NCBI GenBank assembly: GCA_905381055.1
Contig: CAJPUR010000015.1
Span: forward strand, 1 to 64,000
DNA from: an uncultured Flavobacteriaceae bacterium
Lineage (GTDB): Bacteria > Bacteroidota > Bacteroidia > Flavobacteriales > Flavobacteriaceae
Length of the DNA: 64,000 bases
Reading direction: 5' to 3'
The notes beneath the pieces are model-generated. The model was not told the DNA's origin. It did no database searches and saw nothing but the letters and a program-made list of their open reading frames with translations. How positions within the stretch are numbered: position 1 is the first letter of the stretch; each line of letters begins with the position of its first letter. Made by a program: the position numbers and the translations under genes. Shown in pieces: positions 25,234 through 33,943 of the stretch.

Positions 25234-27684
25234 TTAATGAGCAATTAAATTAACAAATAACCTGAAAGCTCCAGGAACTCCAGCTGGGAGTTGTCTAAAA
25301 AAACTTAACCCTGTATATATTATTTTACCCTTACCGAATTCTCCAATTAATAGGCTTCCAAGTTTTTCATTTTCACCATTGTCATTCATAGATAAAATTG
25401 GTTTAAAATCAACACCCCAATCGTTTGCAAAATAAAGCCCTCGCTCTTGAACCCAACCATTAAAATCGTTATAAGTAATTTTATTTGGGAAATTTAAAAT
25501 TGGATGATCTTTATCTAGAATTCTTACTTCACTATTTTCATTGGTTACTCTATTCCTTGAAAGATTCAATTTAATAGGAGTTATTTCTCTAGTTTTCAAA
25601 CCTCTGGAGGTATTATATTGAATAACTAAATTCCCTCCATTTTTTACATAATCCCAAATTATTTTTTTCTTATATTTTATATCATCCTCAATGTTAAATA
25701 TTCTTATTCCAAGTATTAATGAATTAAATTTTTTTAATTGTTCAACATTTAGATCATTTAAAGATAATTTTTCCACTTCAATTCCAACTTGAGATAAACT
25801 TTCAGGAATTTTATCACCAGCTCCAGGAATATATGCAACTTTAAATTTTGGTGTTGAAATTGAAATAGGGATTAATTTTGTTTCACTTTTAAGTAATATG
25901 TATTGTTTAGGAATGTGTTTATGATTAACAATATTCAAAGAAAATAAAGGATTTATATTTTCAGAATTAATTAAAATTGGTTTTACAAAACCTTGTTTAG
26001 GATTTTTATCGGGACTAATTTTAAATTTAATTTTTTTTGAGTTACCAATCCCTGAGATTTTTAAATCTATACTTTTTGGTTCAACAGTCCATCCATCTGG
26101 AAGTTTTAACCCTATTTTACCTTCAAAAAATTGATCGTGATTATTAATTTCAAGATCAACTGTCTTAATTTCATTATTTTTGAATATATATATATCACTT
26201 CCAAAATTTACGGTAGCTTTAGGTAATATATTTATACTTTCAACTATTTCACCCTCAACTGGATCAGTTTTTCGATATTCAATTTGTTTAAAAAAATCTA
26301 TTTTTTCACCATCAATTAAAATTTCAAATCGAACTTTTAAATCATTTTCATTAAGAGATAAATGATTTTCAGAGTCATTTCCTAAATTATAATGCCCCTT
26401 TGAACCTGGAGTCAATAGCCAAGAAGGAGAGGTTAAATCATTATCAATAAAAAAAGTTGACTTTTCAATCAATAAACTATTAGTCTTTAATCTTTTATTT
26501 AAATCTATTATCTTTTCTCCATAACCTATTGACTTTAAAATAATATTTTTACTGGTTTGATGAATCACTTTAATGTTTAGATCTAATTCATTATTATTAG
26601 TTATAAATGGAGTTGGTGAATTAACTTGAATAGTAAGTCCAATACAAGACTCAATAATTTTTTTAACTTCAACTAACTTCCTTTTTTTCCAAATATTTTC
26701 ATCTAAAAGACTGATTTTTTTATAAACTTTTAAAAGGTCATTGATAATTAACTGTGGATTTAAAAAATTAAAATTTTTAATTATTTTATCGATTTCATTT
26801 TTTATTTCTTTTCCTCCTTTAAGTCTAGACCAAGAAGTATTAATGCCGTAAAATGGATCGTTATTTAAAGGCTTACTGCCAGCAACGAGTTCTAAATAAT
26901 TTAAATTAGAACCAAAAGTTGGGCTACTACCAAAACCTTGAGATTTATGTTGACTTCTACTTGTTGCAGATAAATAAGAATTATAAACCCCTTTTTCCCT
27001 GTTGTAGGTTCCAACATCTATAGATAAAAACTTTTCTTTGTTTAATTTATCAAATTTTTCTCTACTTCCATAAAAAAACCAAGAAGTATTCAAAAAAATT
27101 CTTTCAATAATCCATGATTTACTTTTTTTATTAAAATTATTAATTTTATTAAAAGCTTCTAAACTCAAAATTGCTGAAGCTGTATGATGTCCATGAGTTG
27201 TCCCAGGAGTTCTATGATCAAAACGATTAATAATGATATCTGGCTGAAAAGAATTAAGAGTTTTAATTATTTCATTTAACACCTTCTGTTTATTCCATAT
27301 TGAGAAGGTTTCCTCAGGAATTTTTGAAAAACCAAAATCCTTAGCACTTGAAAAAAATTGTTGAGCACCATCAATTTTTCTCGCAGCATATAATTCTTCA
27401 GTTCTTATTACTCCCAATTTTTCCTTTAGATTATCTCCTATTAGATTTTGACCTCCGCTACCTCTTGTTAGAGATAAATAACTAGTAGCAGCTAACTTTT
27501 CATTAGAAAAATATGATAGAAGAGCCGTATTTTCGTCGTCAGGATGGGCAGCAATATAAATAATTGAACCTAAAAAATTTAATTTTTTTAAATCATTATA
27601 TATTTCAACTGAATTTTTTTGGCAAAAAAGATCAGGTTTGAAAATATAAAACAATAAAACACTAATAATTAACTTAAAATTCAT
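25234..27684 (-). CDS. large secreted PIG-L family deacetylase
   Basis: 816-aa protein with an N-terminal signal peptide (about 1-21, ending DLFCQK). The PIG-L/LmbE zinc-deacetylase domain occupies roughly 38-300: AAHPDDENTALL (HPDDE at 47-51), SLTRGSGGQN, and the third metal ligand in GTTHGHHTAS (about 161-170). A long central region has beta-sandwich-like segments (NPKQGFVKP), and the C-terminal 200 residues resemble a glutamine-amidotransferase-like fold (GNLVIQYNTSRG, GKGKIIYTGLSFFRQLP). Classical members hydrolyse N-acetyl groups of amino sugars; this periplasmic form probably deacetylates an exogenous or envelope amide. It leads the operon with the membrane peptide and the symporter. 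Confidence 0.9.
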   Translation of the reverse strand: MNFKLIISVLLFYIFKPDLFCQKNSVEIYNDLKKLNFLGSIIYIAAHPDDENTALLSYFSNEKLAATSYLSLTRGSGGQNLIGDNLKEKLGVIRTEELYAARKIDGAQQFFSSAKDFGFSKIPEETFSIWNKQKVLNEIIKTLNSFQPDIIINRFDHRTPGTTHGHHTASAILSLEAFNKINNFNKKSKSWIIERIFLNTSWFFYGSREKFDKLNKEKFLSIDVGTYNREKGVYNSYLSATSRSQHKSQGFGSSPTFGSNLNYLELVAGSKPLNNDPFYGINTSWSRLKGGKEIKNEIDKIIKNFNFLNPQLIINDLLKVYKKISLLDENIWKKRKLVEVKKIIESCIGLTIQVNSPTPFITNNNELDLNIKVIHQTSKNIILKSIGYGEKIIDLNKRLKTNSLLIEKSTFFIDNDLTSPSWLLTPGSKGHYNLGNDSENHLSLNENDLKVRFEILIDGEKIDFFKQIEYRKTDPVEGEIVESINILPKATVNFGSDIYIFKNNEIKTVDLEINNHDQFFEGKIGLKLPDGWTVEPKSIDLKISGIGNSKKIKFKISPDKNPKQGFVKPILINSENINPLFSLNIVNHKHIPKQYILLKSETKLIPISISTPKFKVAYIPGAGDKIPESLSQVGIEVEKLSLNDLNVEQLKKFNSLILGIRIFNIEDDIKYKKKIIWDYVKNGGNLVIQYNTSRGLKTREITPIKLNLSRNRVTNENSEVRILDKDHPILNFPNKITYNDFNGWVQERGLYFANDWGVDFKPILSMNDNGENEKLGSLLIGEFGKGKIIYTGLSFFRQLPAGVPGAFRLFVNLIAH

Positions 27685-27704
27685 TTTTAATCTTAAAATT
27701 TTCT

Positions 27705-28298
27705 TTACTCGTTTTTTAAAAACTCATTCATTTTTATTATAAATTTTGACAAAGGGAAACCCATTATATTAGTGTAACTTCCCTCAATTTTATCTACTCC
27801 AACAAATCCAATCCAATCTTGAATTCCGTAGCCTCCTGCCTTATCAAGTGTTTGAAAATTTTCTACATAATTTAAGATTTCTGAATCATACAATTCCCTA
27901 AAATAAACAAAACTTCTTTCATTAAAAATAATTTGTCTATTTAACCCTGTTATTCCAACAGATGTAATTACCGTATGAAAATTATTTGACATTCTTTTTA
28001 AAATTCGAATGCTTTCATCAATTGATTTTGGTTTACCAATATATTGATTTTTGAACCAAACAATAGTATCAGCAGTAATCACTATTTCGTTTTTATTTAT
28101 TTTATCTTTAAATGAATCTGCTTTGAATTTTGCTAAATAATCTGAAATTTCAGCTTCTACTAAATTCATAGGAAAGGATTCTTCTACTTTGGGAGAAATT
28201 ATTTTAAATGGAATATTAATTTTTTTAAGTAAATCTTTTCTTCTAGGAGAATCTGAAGCCAGAATTATTTGATATTTATTAATATTTGAAAATGACAT
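27705..28298 (-). CDS. maf: Maf family nucleotide pyrophosphatase
   Basis: 197-aa cytoplasmic enzyme hydrolysing non-canonical or modified nucleoside triphosphates (dTTP/UTP or m7GTP in characterised members). The N-terminal signature ILASDSPRRKDLLKK (about 12-26), the SKVEESF-like PKVEESFPMN segment, ITADTIVWF (about 75) with the catalytic Asp, GKPKS, and DKAGGYGIQ near 150 all fit. ATG at 28298 is used; the TTG just before it is not needed. It is 6 bp after kdsC. DKAGGYGIQ is the dTTP/UTP type, so the YhdE-like activity is the better guess. Confidence 0.93.
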   Translation of the reverse strand: MSFSNINKYQIILASDSPRRKDLLKKINIPFKIISPKVEESFPMNLVEAEISDYLAKFKADSFKDKINKNEIVITADTIVWFKNQYIGKPKSIDESIRILKRMSNNFHTVITSVGITGLNRQIIFNERSFVYFRELYDSEILNYVENFQTLDKAGGYGIQDWIGFVGVDKIEGSYTNIMGFPLSKFIIKMNEFLKNE

Positions 28299-28304
28299 CA
28301 AAAT

Positions 28305-28811
28305 TTATATCCACTTATTTTGAACTCTCAAAACTTGCTCAATTATTTCTCTAACACAACCATGTCCTCCATTTTTATGTGAAACATAATCAGAAATTTT
28401 TTTTACATCGATAACTGCATCATTGGGACATGTAGATATTAAAACTTTATTCATTACTTTAATATCAGGAATATCGTCTCCCATGTATAAAATTTCATTA
28501 GGTTTGATATTTTCATTTTCCAAAAAATCATTAAAAGGTTTTTCTTTATCAGTAAAACCTAAAAAAATATTTTTTATACCCAAATCTTTTAACCTAGCTT
28601 CAATTCCTTTATCTTTACCGCCAGATATAATTGCAATTTTAAAACCTTTATCAAGTGCATATTTTATTGCAAAACCGTCTTTGGTATCCATCTCACGATA
28701 CATTTTACCTTCGGAAGTTATTAAAATTTTTCCATCAGTTAATACACCATCAATATCAAAAATAAATGCATTTATTGCACTCAAAAATTCTTTATAATTT
28801 TTATTTTTCAT
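28305..28811 (-). CDS. kdsC: KdsC-type HAD phosphatase (KDO-8-phosphate phosphatase)
   Basis: 168-aa C0-type HAD phosphatase. Motif I FDIDGVLTDG (about 18-27), motif II ISGG (about 60), and motif III-IV region EKPFNDF with MGDDIPDIKVM (about 115) are intact. No cap domain is present, as in KdsC tetramers. The C-terminal SHKNGGHGCVREIIEQVL is the tail that contacts the neighbouring active site in KdsC. It makes KDO for lipopolysaccharide. Overlap of 11 bp with the upstream DUF2520 gene and a 6-bp gap to maf place it in a run with murA. Confidence 0.9.
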   Translation of the reverse strand: MKNKNYKEFLSAINAFIFDIDGVLTDGKILITSEGKMYREMDTKDGFAIKYALDKGFKIAIISGGKDKGIEARLKDLGIKNIFLGFTDKEKPFNDFLENENIKPNEILYMGDDIPDIKVMNKVLISTCPNDAVIDVKKISDYVSHKNGGHGCVREIIEQVLRVQNKWI

Positions 28812-29556
28812 TTTCTGATTTAATTGATTCTGTTAATGATAAATAAATCTTTTTAAGTTTTGGATCATTCAAAAGATTTATGTGTTCTGATATTATATCT
28901 ATATCTCCCCTCACTGCTGGCCCTGTTTGAATATCTTTTGGGGAAAAAAATTTAATTCTTTCAAATGTCTCACAAATTAATGGATATAACATTTTAAATG
29001 GAAGATTATTTTCTTTACAAATCTTTTCACCAATTGAAAGTAAATGATTAGGAAAATTATTAACAAATACTGCAGCCAAATGGATTTTTTTACGTTTAAT
29101 TGAGTTCAAATGATGAAAATTAATTCTCAAAAGTGATGAAAATTTTTCTAATACTTTTTTTGATTTTTCATTATTTGATTCAATTAAAAATGGAAACGAA
29201 CTATTAATTATCTGATGATTTTTTGTGATAGTTTGAAGAGGGTATAAAACTCCATGATTTTCAAAAATATTCAAAACTTTAATACTTAAAAATCCAGAGG
29301 TGTGAACTACTAATGATTTTTTAACTTTCAATTTATTGACAATATCCTTAACTTTTGAATCATTAACTGAAATAATAAAAATATCCGCTTCTGGAAAATT
29401 TTTAATGCTATCAAATTTTTTAATTACTATACCAAAATTATTTTTACTTGATGACTTTGAATACCATTCAATTAATTTTAAGGAATCTATATTCACAATT
29501 TTATTGAAAAAATAATAACCAACATTGCCTGACCCTATAAGAACAACCTTAATCAT
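28801..29556 (-). CDS. Rossmann-like and DUF2520 domain protein
   Basis: 251-aa protein with an N-terminal NAD(P)-binding fold (VVLIGSGNVGYYFF, about 4-17; IFIISVNDSKV, about 80) and a C-terminal helical DUF2520 domain (RKKIHLAAVFVNNFPNHLL, GPAVRGDIDII). The layout resembles ketopantoate reductase / 6-phosphogluconate dehydrogenase-type oxidoreductases, but no substrate is known for the family. It sits 7 bp after murA and overlaps kdsC by 11 bp, an arrangement I recognise from other Flavobacteria. Confidence 0.88.
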   Translation of the reverse strand: MIKVVLIGSGNVGYYFFNKIVNIDSLKLIEWYSKSSSKNNFGIVIKKFDSIKNFPEADIFIISVNDSKVKDIVNKLKVKKSLVVHTSGFLSIKVLNIFENHGVLYPLQTITKNHQIINSSFPFLIESNNEKSKKVLEKFSSLLRINFHHLNSIKRKKIHLAAVFVNNFPNHLLSIGEKICKENNLPFKMLYPLICETFERIKFFSPKDIQTGPAVRGDIDIISEHINLLNDPKLKKIYLSLTESIKSENEK

Positions 29557-29563
29557 TTTTTAA

Positions 29564-30871
29564 TTATATTCTTTCGATTGAAGCACCTATTTTTAATAAT
29601 CTATCAACAATCTTTTCATAACCCCTATCAATTTGTTCAATATTATCAATTTCACTGATACCATCTGCAGATAAAGCAGCAATTAATAATGCAATACCAG
29701 CTCTAATATCAGGTGAGGCAAACTTTGATGATTTTAAAGAAGATTTAAAATTGTGTCCAATAACACTGGCCCTATGAGGATCACACAAAATGATTTTTGC
29801 TCCCATTTCAATTAATTTATCGACGAAGAAAAGCCTACTCTCAAACATTTTTTGATGAACTAGTATGCTTCCTTTAGCCTGAGTAGCAACAACAAGAATA
29901 ATACTCAATAAATCAGGAGAAAAAGACGGCCATGGGCCATCTGATATAGTTAAAATAGATCCATCAATATAATTTTGAATTATATACCCATCTTTATGAG
30001 CAGGAATAAAAATATCATCACCAATTTTTTCAATAGTTATTCCAAGTTTTCTAAAAATATTTGGGATTTGCCCCAAATTATCCCAACTTACATTTTTAAT
30101 CAATATCTCACTTTTTGTTAAAGCCGCAAGTCCAATCCAACTTCCTATTTCAATCATATCGGGTAACAAAGTATGTTCAGTCCCAACAAGTTTTTCAACT
30201 CCATCAATTTCAAGTAAATTGGATTTTATTCCTTGAATTTTTGCACCCATTCTTGTTAGCATATTACAAAGCTGTTGAATATATGGTTCACATGCAGCAT
30301 TATATATTTTAGTCTTACCTTTGGCTAAAACTGCAGCCATAATTAAGTTTGCAGTTCCAGTGACTGAGGCTTCTTCCAATAAAATATTACATCCAATTAA
30401 ACTTTTAGAGGATATTTTATAATATTTCTCATCTTTATTGTAATTAAAAATTCCCCCTAAAGAAATAAGCCCTTGAAAATGCGTATCTAATCTTCTTCGT
30501 CCAATTTTATCTCCTCCAGGACTAGGAATACTTCCATAACCGAATCTAGAAAGTAAAGGTCCCACTAGCATAACAGAACCTCTCAACTGTCTTCCGTCAA
30601 TTTTAAATTGATCAGAAGATAAATAATCTAAATTTATTTCATCAGATTTAAATGAGTAGGTACCATGAGAAATTTTTTTAATTTTAACGCCCAGCTTACT
30701 TAGAATTTCAATAAGCTTGTTTACATCAATAATATCTGGGATGTTATTAATAATTATTTTATGAGAAGTAAGAAGAGTAGCACATAAAACCTGCAAGCAT
30801 TCATTTTTTGCTCCTTGTGGATTGATTTCTCCTTTTAATGGTTTTCCTCCTTTAATTCGAAATGTTCCCAT
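29564..30871 (-). CDS. murA: UDP-N-acetylglucosamine 1-carboxyvinyltransferase MurA
   Basis: First committed enzyme of peptidoglycan synthesis, moving enolpyruvate from PEP to UDP-GlcNAc. The 435-aa chain has NPQGAKNECLQVL with Lys22, RQLRGSVMLVGPLL (about 94-107), GSIPSPGGDKIGRRRLDTHF (about 113-132), LPDMIEIGSW and the C-terminal DNIEQIDRGYE. At the position of the E. coli active-site Cys115 this protein has Asp121 (GGDKIG instead of GGCxIG). Asp there keeps activity but prevents the covalent reaction with fosfomycin in characterised Asp-type enzymes. It lies between the DUF4290 and DUF2520 genes. Confidence 0.97.
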   Translation of the reverse strand: MGTFRIKGGKPLKGEINPQGAKNECLQVLCATLLTSHKIIINNIPDIIDVNKLIEILSKLGVKIKKISHGTYSFKSDEINLDYLSSDQFKIDGRQLRGSVMLVGPLLSRFGYGSIPSPGGDKIGRRRLDTHFQGLISLGGIFNYNKDEKYYKISSKSLIGCNILLEEASVTGTANLIMAAVLAKGKTKIYNAACEPYIQQLCNMLTRMGAKIQGIKSNLLEIDGVEKLVGTEHTLLPDMIEIGSWIGLAALTKSEILIKNVSWDNLGQIPNIFRKLGITIEKIGDDIFIPAHKDGYIIQNYIDGSILTISDGPWPSFSPDLLSIILVVATQAKGSILVHQKMFESRLFFVDKLIEMGAKIILCDPHRASVIGHNFKSSLKSSKFASPDIRAGIALLIAALSADGISEIDNIEQIDRGYEKIVDRLLKIGASIERI

Positions 30872-30883
30872 GACTATGTTATT

Positions 30884-31525
30884 CTAATACCTTTTTCTGT
30901 TTCTATTAGACTTTCTGTAATTCAAATTACTTCTTGGTCCATTACCATTTTTAGTTTTAAATTTCAAGAGACTAGATGATTCAGTAAGAGGAAGCAATTC
31001 TGGGTTAACTTCTAATTTTCCATCTGATAGTTCATTTAAATGATCAAAAATTACTTTATCATCTACTGTATCTTTATTCCAGTTAAGAAATGATTTTTTC
31101 ATGTGATTTGCAATGTTGAAAACTAATGCATCTTTCAGTTCTCCTTCCTCCCATTTAATTGCAGCATCAACCATATTTTTTAAATTATTACCATAAAATC
31201 TATATTTTGGAAAATTTTGAGGGTAATTTAAAGATCCAGGTCTAGCTTCTAACAAGTTTTTATCAGGCTTTTCGAATGGACAATCCACATCTAATTCGAA
31301 TCTTGACATAATAAAAAGCTGGTCCCATAACTTATGTTGAAAATCTGCTACATCTCTTAAATGAGGGTTTAAATTTCCCATTACACCAATAATTGCTTTA
31401 GCAATTTTATTTCTTTCATCTCTATCTTTAACTCCTATAGCTTGATCAATCATCTTGTGAATATGTCTTCCATATTCAGGGATTTTTAATAATATCCTTG
31501 ATGTGTTATATTGAAGTGGTTCCAT
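30884..31525 (-). CDS. DUF4290 family protein
   Basis: 213-aa cytoplasmic protein typical of Bacteroidetes, recognised from YNTSRILLKIPEYGRHIHKM at the N-terminus, MGNLNPHLRDVADFQHKLWD (about 49-68) and CPFEKPD. It is mostly helical, with a strongly basic, Asn/Arg-rich tail (NLNYRKSNRNRKRY) that could touch nucleic acid. Its function is unknown. It is encoded 12 bp upstream of murA, an order common in Flavobacteria, so it may serve cell-envelope growth; that is only positional. Confidence 0.85.
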   Translation of the reverse strand: MEPLQYNTSRILLKIPEYGRHIHKMIDQAIGVKDRDERNKIAKAIIGVMGNLNPHLRDVADFQHKLWDQLFIMSRFELDVDCPFEKPDKNLLEARPGSLNYPQNFPKYRFYGNNLKNMVDAAIKWEEGELKDALVFNIANHMKKSFLNWNKDTVDDKVIFDHLNELSDGKLEVNPELLPLTESSSLLKFKTKNGNGPRSNLNYRKSNRNRKRY

Positions 31526-31600
31526 TTTTTTATTTTTTTTCTTAAAAAAATATTTTTAAGACATGCAATATATCATAAATTTAACTAAACATCTATGAAT

Positions 31601-31891
31601 TTATAGAGATATGACACCTTCTAACTTAGAGGCTTTTTTATAAAACTCCACTACTTCCTCAGCAGATTCCATTTTAACCTTTACAGACAGTGATTGAAAT
31701 CTATTCTCTGAAGAGTTTTTTTTACTATATACTGCAGACTTTTTCGTAAATATTTTTTTTAACTGAGTTATTTTTTTTGAATTTTCTTTTAATATAAACT
31801 TAAACATAAATTCCCCAGGCCATTTTTGAGAAGATTCTAATTTTTTTAAAAAACGTGAATAAAATTCTTCTTGATTTTGCTCAGAAATCAT
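31601..31891 (-). CDS. DUF493 (YbeD-like) family protein
   Basis: 96-aa protein with the alpha-beta ferredoxin-like pattern of the YbeD/DUF493 family: FMFKFILKENSKKITQLKKIF in the first half and RFQSLSVKVKMESAEEVVEFY in the second, ending GVISL. The fold resembles regulatory (ACT/LipB-partner-like) domains, and no catalytic residues are apparent. It starts 73 bp from the divergent AAA ATPase gene and lies 75 bp before the DUF4290 gene on the same strand. Confidence 0.82.
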   Translation of the reverse strand: MISEQNQEEFYSRFLKKLESSQKWPGEFMFKFILKENSKKITQLKKIFTKKSAVYSKKNSSENRFQSLSVKVKMESAEEVVEFYKKASKLEGVISL

Positions 31892-31964
31892 TAAGTTAAT
31901 TGTTATTAAAAAACAAATATAATTTAAATTGTAATAAATTAAATAAATATTATAAATATATAGG

Positions 31965-32498
31965 TTGAAATATAAAATTGTAATCAGCGGCGGTCCAGGG
32001 TCAGGAAAAACATCAATTATTGACCAATTAATTTTAAAAAACTACAAATGTTTTAATGAAATCTCTAGATCATTCTTAAAAAAAAACAAGTTTTTAGATA
32101 AACCGATAGAAATAAGTGAAAAAATAATTGATAAAAGAATAAAACATTTTATTAAATCTGAGGGCACAAGTTTGACAAAAGATAAACCTTTTATATTCTT
32201 TGATAGAGGCATTCATGATGTTAGTGCGTATCTTGATTACATAGAAAAACCTCACAAATTTCATAAAAAAATTCAAGATTATAAGTACGACCTTGTTTTT
32301 TTATTAGAATTGAATAAAAAAAATTTTATTAACGATAATGAAAGAATAGAAACATTTAAACAAGCTTCAATAATTCATGATTATATAAAAAAAAGTTATC
32401 AAATCAAAAATCATAGCATAATTGACGTCCCTTGGATGAACATTAATATGAGATTAGATTTAATTCTAAATCATTGCTATAAAACTTTCAAATTATAA
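31965..32498 (+). CDS. AAA family ATPase / P-loop kinase-like protein (AAA_28)
   Basis: 177-aa P-loop protein. The Walker A motif GGPGSGKTS is at residues 9-17, FNEISRSFL follows at about 31, and FFDRGIHDVSAYLDY near 88 carries a kinase-like DR pair; a later arginine-rich segment NERIETFKQA could be the lid. This matches the ATP/GTP-binding AAA_28 group, which resembles deoxynucleoside and nicotinamide-riboside kinases. The only start that keeps the P-loop complete is TTG at 31965. It is followed 45 bp later by fmt. Function is unproven. Confidence 0.82.
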   Translation: MKYKIVISGGPGSGKTSIIDQLILKNYKCFNEISRSFLKKNKFLDKPIEISEKIIDKRIKHFIKSEGTSLTKDKPFIFFDRGIHDVSAYLDYIEKPHKFHKKIQDYKYDLVFLLELNKKNFINDNERIETFKQASIIHDYIKKSYQIKNHSIIDVPWMNINMRLDLILNHCYKTFKL

Positions 32499-32543
32499 TA
32501 TTTAAAATATAAAATATCATAATTTTATTCAAATAAATAAAAA

Positions 32544-33485
32544 ATGAAATTAAAAATTCTTTTTTTAGGAACTCCAACTTTTGCTAAAATTTGTTTAGAA
32601 GAACTGGTTATTAAAAACTATGAAATTTGTGCTGTTATTACTAGTCCTGACAAAAAATCTGGAAGAGGTTTAAAAATTAAGAAATCAATTGTGAAACTTT
32701 ACAGTGAAGAAAAAAAAATAAAAATATTTCAACCTGAAAACTTAAAAGATAAAAAATTCTTAAACGATGTAGCAAAGTTAAAACCAAACATAGGTGTTGT
32801 TGTTGCATTCAGAAAAATACCAAAAGAACTATGGAGAATACCAAATTTTGGGACTTTTAACCTTCATGCATCTCTTCTTCCAAACTTAAGAGGTGCTGCA
32901 CCTATAAATTGGTCTATAATTTTGAAAGAAAAATTTACTGGAGTTACAACTTTTTTGATTAATGATAATATTGACACTGGAGACGTTTTACTTCAAAAAA
33001 AAATTTCAATTGATATTGATGATAATGCTGGATCACTTCATGATAAACTAGCATTAATTGGAAAAAATATTATAATAAGGACTATTAATTTATTTCCACT
33101 AAAATTTAACCCAATAAAACAAATTATAATTGGAGATGAAAATATTGCTCCAAAATTGACTAGAGAAAACACCAAGATTAATTGGTCAAACAACCTTGAA
33201 GATATTTATTACAAAATTAGAGGTTTGAGTCCTCACCCTGGTGCCTGGACTTATCTTATCAATGGAAATGAAAAATTCATTTTTAAAATATTCCAAGCAT
33301 CAGCAGATTATTCAATTAAAAAAAGTAGTTTTTACAAAATAATAATTATTGAAAAAAAATTATATATATCACATCCAAATGGCCTTTTAAAATTGGAAAT
33401 AGTACAATTGCCTAACAAAAAAGCTATGGAAGTAAAGTCATTATTAAACGGTTTTTCATTTAAAAGTGGTTCAAAAGTGATTTAA
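32544..33485 (+). CDS. fmt: methionyl-tRNA formyltransferase
   Basis: 313-aa enzyme that formylates initiator Met-tRNA with 10-formyl-THF. The formyltransferase domain has LGTPTFAKICLEEL (about 7-20), the catalytic region NLHASLLPNLRGAAPINW (about 112-129: Asn, His and, further on, Asp in NDNIDTGDVL), and the C-terminal OB-fold contains RGLSPHPGAWTY. Length and motifs are normal. It sits upstream of HU; the 135 bp between them hold two direct repeats and a consensus promoter. Confidence 0.96.
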   Translation: MKLKILFLGTPTFAKICLEELVIKNYEICAVITSPDKKSGRGLKIKKSIVKLYSEEKKIKIFQPENLKDKKFLNDVAKLKPNIGVVVAFRKIPKELWRIPNFGTFNLHASLLPNLRGAAPINWSIILKEKFTGVTTFLINDNIDTGDVLLQKKISIDIDDNAGSLHDKLALIGKNIIIRTINLFPLKFNPIKQIIIGDENIAPKLTRENTKINWSNNLEDIYYKIRGLSPHPGAWTYLINGNEKFIFKIFQASADYSIKKSSFYKIIIIEKKLYISHPNGLLKLEIVQLPNKKAMEVKSLLNGFSFKSGSKVI

Positions 33486-33494
33486 TAGCAATCA

Positions 33495-33525
33495 TTATCA
33501 ACAATAGCAGGGAGTTATCAACAAT
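33495..33525 (+). repeat. two direct copies of TTATCAACAAT, 20 bp apart
   Basis: TTATCAACAAT occurs at 33495-33505 and again at 33515-33525, the same orientation and exactly 20 bp (about two helical turns) apart, upstream of the HU promoter. TTATCAACA differs from the E. coli DnaA box TTATCCACA at one base. Spacing on one DNA face suggests a protein site. A DnaA-type or other regulator binding here is inference. Confidence 0.5.
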
Positions 33526-33549
33526 ATTGTTAATTTAATATTGAATTTC

Positions 33550-33579
33550 TTGGGACTCTCAATAATCACTATATATTTG
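33550..33579 (+). promoter_or_regulatory. Bacteroidetes-type promoter of HU gene
   Basis: TTG at 33550-33552, 19 bp, then TATATTTG at 33572-33579 matches the Bacteroidetes primary-sigma consensus (TTG, about 19 bp, TAnnTTTG) exactly. Transcription should start near 33585, giving a leader of about 35 nt for HU. Confidence 0.8.
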
Positions 33580-33620
33580 CATTATTACAAGTACTAATAG
33601 TTAATTTAAATTAAAAAATT

Positions 33621-33893
33621 ATGAACAAAACAGAATTAATCGATGGAATGGCAGCTGACGCTGGTATTTCAAAAGCTGCAGCGAAAAAAGCATTAGAATC
33701 ATTTCTTGGAAATGTTGGAGGAGCCCTTAAAGGAGGTGGAAGAGTATCATTAGTTGGATTTGGGTCTTGGTCAGTTTCTAAAAGAGCTGCTAGAGATGGT
33801 AGGAATCCACAAACTGGGGCAACTATAAAAATTGCTGCTAAAAATGTAGTTAAATTTAAAGCTGGCTCTGAATTGGCAAGCTCAGTCAATTAA
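33621..33893 (+). CDS. hup: HU-family DNA-binding protein
   Basis: 90-aa nucleoid protein that bends DNA as a dimer. It begins MNKTELIDGMAADAGISK, with the helical dimerisation part AAKKALESFLGNV; the arm region reads VGFGSWSVSKRAARDGRNPQTG followed by IKIAAKNVVKFKAG, matching the histone-like signature GFGxFxxxxRxxRxGRNPxTG. A strong promoter upstream and a stem-loop terminator 18 bp after the stop mark it as a well-expressed single-gene unit. Confidence 0.97.
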   Translation: MNKTELIDGMAADAGISKAAAKKALESFLGNVGGALKGGGRVSLVGFGSWSVSKRAARDGRNPQTGATIKIAAKNVVKFKAGSELASSVN

Positions 33894-33910
33894 ACTTAAT
33901 AAAATTATAT

Positions 33911-33940
33911 AAAAATCTCCCAGCAGGGAGATTTTTTTTT
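33911..33940 (+). terminator. Rho-independent terminator after HU
   Basis: Perfect stem: AAAAATCTCCC (33911-33921), loop AGCA, GGGAGATTTTT (33926-33936), then more T to 33940. G+C core and T-tract are both clear. The YqgE gene starts only 4 bases after the T-tract. Confidence 0.92.
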
Positions 33941-33943
33941 GTT

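Noticed and set aside
31541-31560. inverted repeat CTTAAAAA / TTTTTAAG as terminator of DUF493
   Set aside because: A/T-only stem with no T-tract on the minus strand (an A-run follows); expected by chance at this base composition.
33611-33889. 92-aa minus-strand ORF opposite HU
   Set aside because: It is a mirror of the HU gene, whose plus-strand protein matches the family over its full length.
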